DNA of 13,975 nucleotides from the NCBI GenBank assembly GCA_001910725.1, contig MJGA01000141.1, positions 1-13,975 on the forward strand, read 5' to 3'. Positions 9,401 through 13,975 of this stretch are shown piece by piece. How positions within the stretch are numbered: position 1 is the first letter of the stretch; every line of letters starts with the position of its first letter. The position numbers were made by a program, and so were the translations under genes. The notes beneath the pieces were generated by a model. That model searched no databases. It was not told where the DNA came from and saw only the letters and a list, made by a program, of their open reading frames with translations. Origin of the DNA: Phanerodontia chrysosporium (taxonomy: Eukaryota > Basidiomycota > Agaricomycetes > Polyporales > Phanerochaetaceae).

Positions 9401-9885
9401 ATCGTGGACGAGACGGACAGGCTCGTGCTCGAGGCCAACCGCCCGGCCAAACGGCAAGGGTCGAGACGAGCCTGCAAAGTGGATCAAGACCTCGGGCGCT
9501 GCTGCAGGAGGAGCAGAAAAAGGTGCGCAGCACCACTTGGGCACTGTGTGCGTTTTTTTGCTGACAGCCCGCGGGCGCAGATCGGGAGCAGAAGAAGCTC
9601 GCCGTGCCTCCGCCGCGCCAGGGACGAAGGCCCGTGTCGCCAAGGTTAGCGCCGCTCCGTCTGCTGACTCCGCGCTCGGGCTGACCGAGGCTGGCGTTGT
9701 TCGCAGAGCGAGTTCGTGAAGGGCATGGCCGCTGCGCTCACGCGCTGCGCAAGATTGAACGCGAGCGCTGCATACAGCTGTACGGCACTGACGCGCCTGA
9801 CGAGGACGAGGGCTCGAGCGACGAGGACGAGTATCACGAGCGGCTCGCGCGTCCGACGAAGCGGCGCAAGACGCGCGCCGATTAG
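6454..9885 (+). CDS. Large conserved fungal protein, function unknown
   Basis: Apparently one gene of about 16 exons: 6454-6469, 6590-6780, 6854-7146, 7201-7221, 7279-7371, 7438-7547, 7600-7715, 7765-7789, 7836-8301, 8339-8533, 8587-8724, 8786-8885, 8939-9043, 9088-9522, 9568-9644 and 9707-9885, about 850 residues. It resembles an uncharacterised family I associate with Agaricomycetes; I know no assigned function. Helical, leucine-rich segments dominate ('NELDNPTNFSLASKHYYAF', 'FVFRKMFEKPA', 'MFVSRTVAAEICMEAKQNE', 'LRSAVTAVFMIHAV', 'VPVTLKHFRLLAHLGRAP'). The C-terminal 200 residues are Ser/Pro-rich with 'VPDSDDDM', an acidic 'DEDEGSSDEDE' block and a basic 'PTKRRKT' end, suggesting a nuclear protein (inference). 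No signal peptide or membrane helix is seen. Frame breaks are needed near 7088, 7676, 8107, 8301, 8395, 8659, 8823, about 9170, 9260, 9458, about 9500 and about 9742. Exons after 9088 are the least certain, and the first intron (120 bp, no in-frame stop) could be retained. Confidence 0.7.
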
Positions 9886-11344
9886 TCTTGCATCGGAGCT
9901 CTCCGCCTCGACCTGCCGGATTCCCGACTGTATACATACCCTCGTCGAAGATACGTGACGGCGCGCATCATGATATCTCTTGCCACACTGTTATATTACC
10001 ATGGCATCTATCGCGACGCCGATGCCCTGCATCGTTACATAATGTTCATCAGGATATTTAGTGTAGGTTTGACTAATGTCTGTAGCCCGTATATATAGTA
10101 CATGCAAGCACCTTTGGGGCTTGCTTTCTTGTCCAGGGAGGCTGTGAGAACTTGAGGTGCCACCGCGTTGTCGTCGGAACCCATGTTCACTTATCTCGTT
10201 TGTCTCTCAACGCCGACAGATAACGAGGGTATCCTATCCGGGTCGGAATATTGGGGAGATGACCTCAGACATCGCCCGTCAAGTTCTGCACGTTGGCAGT
10301 GACGTCTGCGCCCGCTCCCGACGTCAGCGTGGGGTTGGCAGCCCTCGCCATCAGCGCCATCAGATGCCTTCGTGGCGTTTGCGTACAGGCGCCCGCGGGT
10401 CAGCTGGACGCGCCGTCCCGCGCGGTCGATGTCGTGCGTGAGATCCCGCCTCGGCCTCCGTGTGGGCATAACCCCAGGGCTGCCTGCGATCTCCGAGTTC
10501 ATTAAAGGGCGTCGCAATATAGTTGTCATCAGAAGATGTGTAATTTCGTGCGCCGGACCCTGCAGTTTAGTGTGTCTTCTAGGTTGTTCCTCTGCACACG
10601 GACAATGCGCTAGTGGTGCCTGGGCAACAAGGGGAGACCGCAACGGCTCTGCGGAGTGCGAGAGTTGCCCCCTTGGCAGTGCCGCCCTCTGGCGGCCCGA
10701 TCTGCGTCGAACACAAACGTGAGGCGGGAGACAGACCGCGCCATGCGCGGGGTCGCGTGTCGGTCGATGGGGGCCTCGCCACGGGAGAGAAGAGGGCCCG
10801 GCACGGCGTCGGCGACGCATATCAGCGAGAAGCGTGTTTCATCCTGAGAGGAGAGGTTGCAGCGTGCTCCTCGGGTGAGCTGCATGGGCGCGCGCTTCCC
10901 TGTCGTTGCTGAAGAAGGCATGACGCCGCCGGCAAATCGTCGATGTCGACGTCTCGGTGTTAGCAGCGACGTCCGGTGCACGAGGTACTCTGGTACCACT
11001 GCTTGTGATACAGGGCAGAGTCCACCTTGCCGAGTATATGAATGAGACATGTGTACACAGGAGGTGTGGCCCTGTGGGAATCGGCGTCGCGCGATGCAGT
11101 GACGTCAACCGCAAGGCAACTCGACGGCGGCCGATGCCAGAGCAGGTTACTCGGCGCGACAGACGGCGGGCAAAAGCGCACGCCCTGACTCACGCGCGAC
11201 AGGGCGAATATCGAGGGCGCGGCGGGATTGCTAGACGCGACGCAGAATCTGGTGGCGGAGCAGGTACCCTGTTACAGATTGCTTGACGAGCAGCAGTGCA
11301 CGCCCATTTCGAAATGGCGCCAGCGATGTGCTGATAGGCCGCCA
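9886..11344. other. GC-rich stretch without a supportable gene
   Basis: After the stop of the large gene the DNA is AT-richer to about 10100, with a TATATATA run at 10090-10097 and a 6 bp-arm hairpin (GCAAGC...GCTTGC, 10104-10124). It then turns strongly GC-rich. Several frames on both strands stay open for 60-210 codons, but none shows a domain, a signal peptide or a consistent intron pattern, and overlapping frames are equally protein-like. That is typical of stop-poor GC-rich DNA. A short minus-strand stretch around 10265-10360 looks mildly protein-like, but I cannot connect it to anything. Confidence 0.45.
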
Positions 11345-11573
11345 CGCGTGCGAGCTGCAGATAGGGAGCTCATGTACGCGGAGTGAGCCACGTGCGGCGA
11401 GTCACAATTCGCTCGGGACGTAGGTGCTACTCACCGATGGAAGGTGCGAGACAGGGCTTGGAGCTGTAGATCATGAACCACCCCTGCGAAGCCGCCGCTT
11501 TGCTTGGAATCGGCAACCTCCTTAGCACAAAGGGCCCGAAGTCCTGCTCGTGTATGGCTCGCGCGAGTTTCAT
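11345..11573 (-). other. Possible minus-strand gene fragment (two exons)
   Basis: From ATG at 11573 the minus strand reads MKLARAIHEQDFGPFVLRRL and on to a strong GTGAGT donor whose exon ends at 11435. Third codon positions in this frame are strikingly G/C-rich compared with the two overlapping frames, as in the real genes here. An 80 bp intron would run to a CTATCTGCAG acceptor at 11355, followed by an open frame beginning LARVAAYQHIAGAISKW. The phase between the two exons does not match without a one-base change, a defect shared by other genes in the window. I recognise no family. The upstream part of the same frame (to 12254) is proline/arginine-rich and unconvincing. Confidence 0.25.
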
Positions 11574-12655
11574 GACCGTGGCCAGGATCCCGCCAGGCCC
11601 CGCCGCTGGCGTTGCGCATGCACCGGGTCGAGACGTCTGCAGCCGGCGCAGAAATTTTTGTGTGTGCAACAAGAAAGCGGGGGTGATTCCGGGACCAAAA
11701 AAAAATATGAGATGGGCGTTCCCCGGTGCGAACGCGGAGGCATTCTGACGTCGGCCATGTGTGCCCAGCCTGGGACTTTGTTGGAGAGGGCCCAGGCCTC
11801 GCCGAAATGGCGAGGTGCCGCCGCGCTGGCTCGTGCGCTGCTGCAGAGCGTCGTCCGCGGGCGCGAGGGAGGGAGCAGCTGCGGCTCGCTGGCGACGGTC
11901 GCCACGAGGCAGAGGGCGACGAGAGAGGGCGGCCTTCCGGATCTCCGGGCCTGCAGGCACCCGCTTTGCGCTCGCTTGCCTGGTGGTCCCTGGCGAGGTG
12001 GGGCTGTGGAGATCGACAATATTTCTGGCAGGCGGAGCGAGTGACGACGACCAAGTGCTGGAATAACTGAGACTGAGAAGGCTCGCGCAACGGCCGTGGC
12101 CCACTCGCCCGCGTTCCCAGAAGGACCGAGAAATGAGGGCATGCGTGGCAACGTAACCCCAAATAGACTTATCCTCTGTGATAAGTCGCAAAATACCTCC
12201 AAATGCCGCCTTTGCACGTCGTGAACAACACTGCAGGTGCTGCAGAGGACACATTCGCTGAGCAGATGGAGCATTCTAGGACTGTGTGTCGGACAGAGGC
12301 CCAGAATTTCCCAGGGAACTCGAGAGGAGCTCGAGTCGGGAAACGGAGGCAGATGAATTACATAATCAGGGAAATTGCAACGATTTCGACCGTTTGTTCT
12401 GAACGGTGATGTACACTCCTACTTGACCCCCCCGCGCGACCCTTCCCTCGTCGTCGTTCCCGGCGTCCACGACCATTCGTTTGGCGTAGGGTATATCCCG
12501 CCCTCTCCTTCCTCCCGTTCTAGAGAATGCGCATTTGTTGTCCATCTGCACAAAGCGCAGAACATCCTCGTTACGCATCGTCACCCCGCATTCCCCGGCG
12601 ACCCACTGCGTCCTCAAGAACACATGCCAAACCCAACGCGCGAGCGACAAGCTCC
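11574..12655. other. GC-rich stretch with all minus frames open, no clear gene
   Basis: Between about 11570 and 12160 all three minus-strand frames and at least one plus frame lack stops, which points to composition, not coding. It contains an A-run (11697-11705) and the GATA-type inverted repeat listed separately. There is also a small hairpin of two CTCGAG boxes (ACTCGAG-AGGAG-CTCGAGT, 12318-12336). From about 12400 the DNA becomes pyrimidine-rich, as expected upstream of the next gene. Confidence 0.4.
12166..12187. promoter_or_regulatory. Paired inverted GATA sites
   Basis: GACTTATC, six bases, then GATAAGTC: a perfect 8 bp inverted repeat placing two GATAAG cores back to back. Closely spaced GATA pairs are typical binding sites of fungal GATA factors (nitrogen, iron or light regulators). 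It lies 469 bp upstream of the assumed start of the membrane-protein gene. No regulation can be proved from sequence. Confidence 0.35.
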
Positions 12656-13975
12656 ATGGCCGACACAGACAGAGTCTCCGCCCACCCCCGCACCCCGCCC
12701 GCCTCGAGGCGGCGCAGGAGCCGACGGCGGTCTCTTTCCGGTCATGTAGACCGTCGTATTGATTCGAGGGATGGGGGAGACCACATCGCGGATGAGGCTG
12801 CTGTTCGTGAGTGTCCCTGCCTGCCACATCCCCCTGCCGGGCGGCCATGTGCTCCCCTGCCTGTGTCCGACCAGCATACTGACCTGCGCGCAGAGGCGGC
12901 CCTGGTACAATGCGAGTATTTCTCCGGCAATGATGTTACATCCTGTTATCCCAATTCCTCAAGTACGATACCTCAGCATGAATTCGCAAGTTTTGTCTGT
13001 ACGTCTCCACCCTCGCCGTCCGTGCTTGGGCCCACAGCTCACGCTTCCTCACAGGGAACAGTCGCTTGCCTCAGTTCGCGCAAACGAACGCGGTCAACAT
13101 CTATCTTTTAAGTGCAACGGAACAAGAACCAGCGCATAACCAAATAATACTACAGTGGAACGATGTAACTAATCCAACGGACTCTGCGGGCTGGTGGAAG
13201 ACAGAAGTGAACGACTCTTGGTGGGGCGACCGGGGGAACGAGTGGAACGGCACCGATATCCCTTTCCTCTTCCAATGGGCCATCGTCAGGTCCGACAAGA
13301 CCCTCGACGGAAGTGTCTCCCGCTTGCCCATATTCACTGCCCTCCGTGAGTGCATCTCGATGTGACTCTGCCCCGCACTTGTTCTCACCTGTTCTTCCAG
13401 AAACCACTTTCGCCGATTCCGTGATCGCGTCAATGTCGTCGACGTCTGCGGCCGCTGCGGCGTCGTCAGCATCAGCCGCATCTCTGTCGTCGGCGTTAGC
13501 TGCTCCGCGTCATCTGCATCTGCTGCCTCCGCCTCGTCCGCCTCCCTCCTGTCCCATGCAGGCGGGCTCGGTGGCTCTACAAGCACGGGCACCGCCGTAA
13601 ATCCTTCCGGTTCCGGCGGGCCAGGCAGCGGGAACGTTCAGTCTGCTGCAAGCTCTTCATTTCCCCACTGGGCGATAGCCGTGATTGTTGTGCTCGGCTT
13701 CCTCGCGCTCCTGGCCAGCGGCATCCTCGCCTTCTTCATGATGAGGCGCTTACGCAGACGGCGAAACAGCACACTCTCCACCGAGGATCGATGGGCTCTG
13801 CGACCCCGATGATGCGCAACGCAGAGACTGGTGAGCCCACGTCGCCGGTCACCGCGTCTGCGTATGGCGCGACGACCTCGCACCCCGACCGGTCTCACCC
13901 GAGATGCACGACGGCGCATCGACCACATCCCGCGTCAGCGACGCCGCCCTCATTTCCGGTGCAGACGCGGCCGTC
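12656..13975 (+). CDS. Ser/Ala-rich single-pass membrane protein (partial, 3' end missing)
   Basis: Putative exons: 12656-12806, 12894-12998, 13055-13345 and 13401 to the window end. Introns of 87, 56 and 55 bp have GTGAGT/GTACGT/GTGAGT donors. The core is an extracellular-type domain with two Cys ('QCEYFSGNDVTSCYPNSSST'), then 'FVWNSRLPQFAQTNAVNIYL', 'VNDSWWGDRGNEWNGTDI' with N-glycosylation sequons, and 'QTTFADS'. A Ser/Ala/Gly stalk follows, then one transmembrane helix ('WAIAVIVVLGFLALLASGIL', codons from 13669), a stop-transfer MMRRLRRRRN and a Ser/Thr-rich cytoplasmic tail still open at 13975. I associate this layout with uncharacterised basidiomycete surface proteins; cell-wall sensing is only a guess. 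Frame breaks: about 13505 (stalk), 13790 and 13902; uncorrected, it stops at 13812. The first exon is Arg-rich with no signal peptide, so the N-terminus and start codon are doubtful, though splicing is in frame. Confidence 0.65.

Noticed and set aside
10265..10360. Minus-strand stretch resembling a hydrophobic surface-binding protein fragment
   Set aside because: Only about 30 codons look protein-like, with a stop directly after. No signal peptide exon was found upstream, and the opposite strand is equally plausible.
11427..12274. Three overlapping minus-strand open frames of 230-275 codons
   Set aside because: All three frames are open over the same DNA, with Pro/Arg/Ser-rich, motif-free translations. 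This is stop-poor GC-rich sequence. Only the 11345-11573 part shows any coding-like bias.
12318..12336. Hairpin of two CTCGAG boxes as a terminator
   Set aside because: Seven-base arms are short. Fungal genes do not use hairpin terminators, and no gene ends there.
12366..12848. 160-codon minus frame upstream of the membrane protein gene
   Set aside because: No recognisable domain. It overlaps the pyrimidine-rich promoter and first exon of the plus-strand gene, and the complementary plus frames are also open.
13101..13592. Minus-strand open frame of 163 codons
   Set aside because: It lies antisense to the conserved ectodomain and Ser/Ala stalk of the membrane protein. Its acidic repeats mirror the Ser/Ala codons of the opposite strand.

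Overview
The window looks like nuclear DNA from a basidiomycete fungus, most likely an Agaricomycete. Short spliceosomal introns of about 37-120 bp (GTRNGY donors, YAG acceptors, CTRAY-type branch sites) split almost every gene. Neighbouring genes use either strand. The gene types also fit: an F-box-like gene, nuclear-encoded mitochondrial genes, a long conserved protein of unknown function, and a Ser/Ala-rich single-pass membrane protein.

Layout: (1) 1-914 has no gene I can support; it holds a small telomere-type palindrome, an intron-like 60 bp unit bounded by an 18 bp direct repeat, and a TATA box. (2) 915-1981 (+) is an F-box/LRR-like gene with several reading-frame breaks. (3) 2573-5285 is a compact mitochondrial cluster. 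It holds mitoribosomal protein uL29m (+, 2573-3431), the LYR-motif complex II assembly factor SDHAF1/Sdh6 (-, 3536-3924), and an NDUFAF6-type complex I assembly factor of the squalene/phytoene synthase fold (+, 4087-5285). The last two diverge from one 162 bp promoter. (4) 5480-6307 is an 828 bp non-autonomous DNA transposon with perfect 85 bp terminal inverted repeats and a TA target duplication. It sits just upstream of the next gene. (5) 6454-9885 (+) is a roughly 16-exon gene for a protein of about 850 residues of unknown function with a basic/acidic, nuclear-looking tail. (6) 9886-12655 is a GC-rich stretch with no convincing gene, apart from one possible minus-strand exon pair. (7) 12656 to the window end (+) is a membrane protein with a conserved extracellular-type domain, Ser/Ala stalk, one transmembrane helix and a cytoplasmic tail that runs off the edge.

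Four of the five plus-strand genes, including the housekeeping uL29m gene, are interrupted by one-base frame changes. Many of these fall in short G or C runs, and codons on both sides stay well conserved, with few other stops. The simplest reading is homopolymer-length error in an unpolished assembly, not a block of pseudogenes. The SDHAF1 gene is the one gene read cleanly throughout.

I found no RNA gene, CRISPR array or biosynthetic cluster. The most interesting items are the mitochondrial gene cluster with its divergent complex I/complex II promoter, the young transposon, the large uncharacterised gene, and the intron-like repeat near the left end. All family assignments come from reading the translated sequence and from knowledge of the families; no database search was run.
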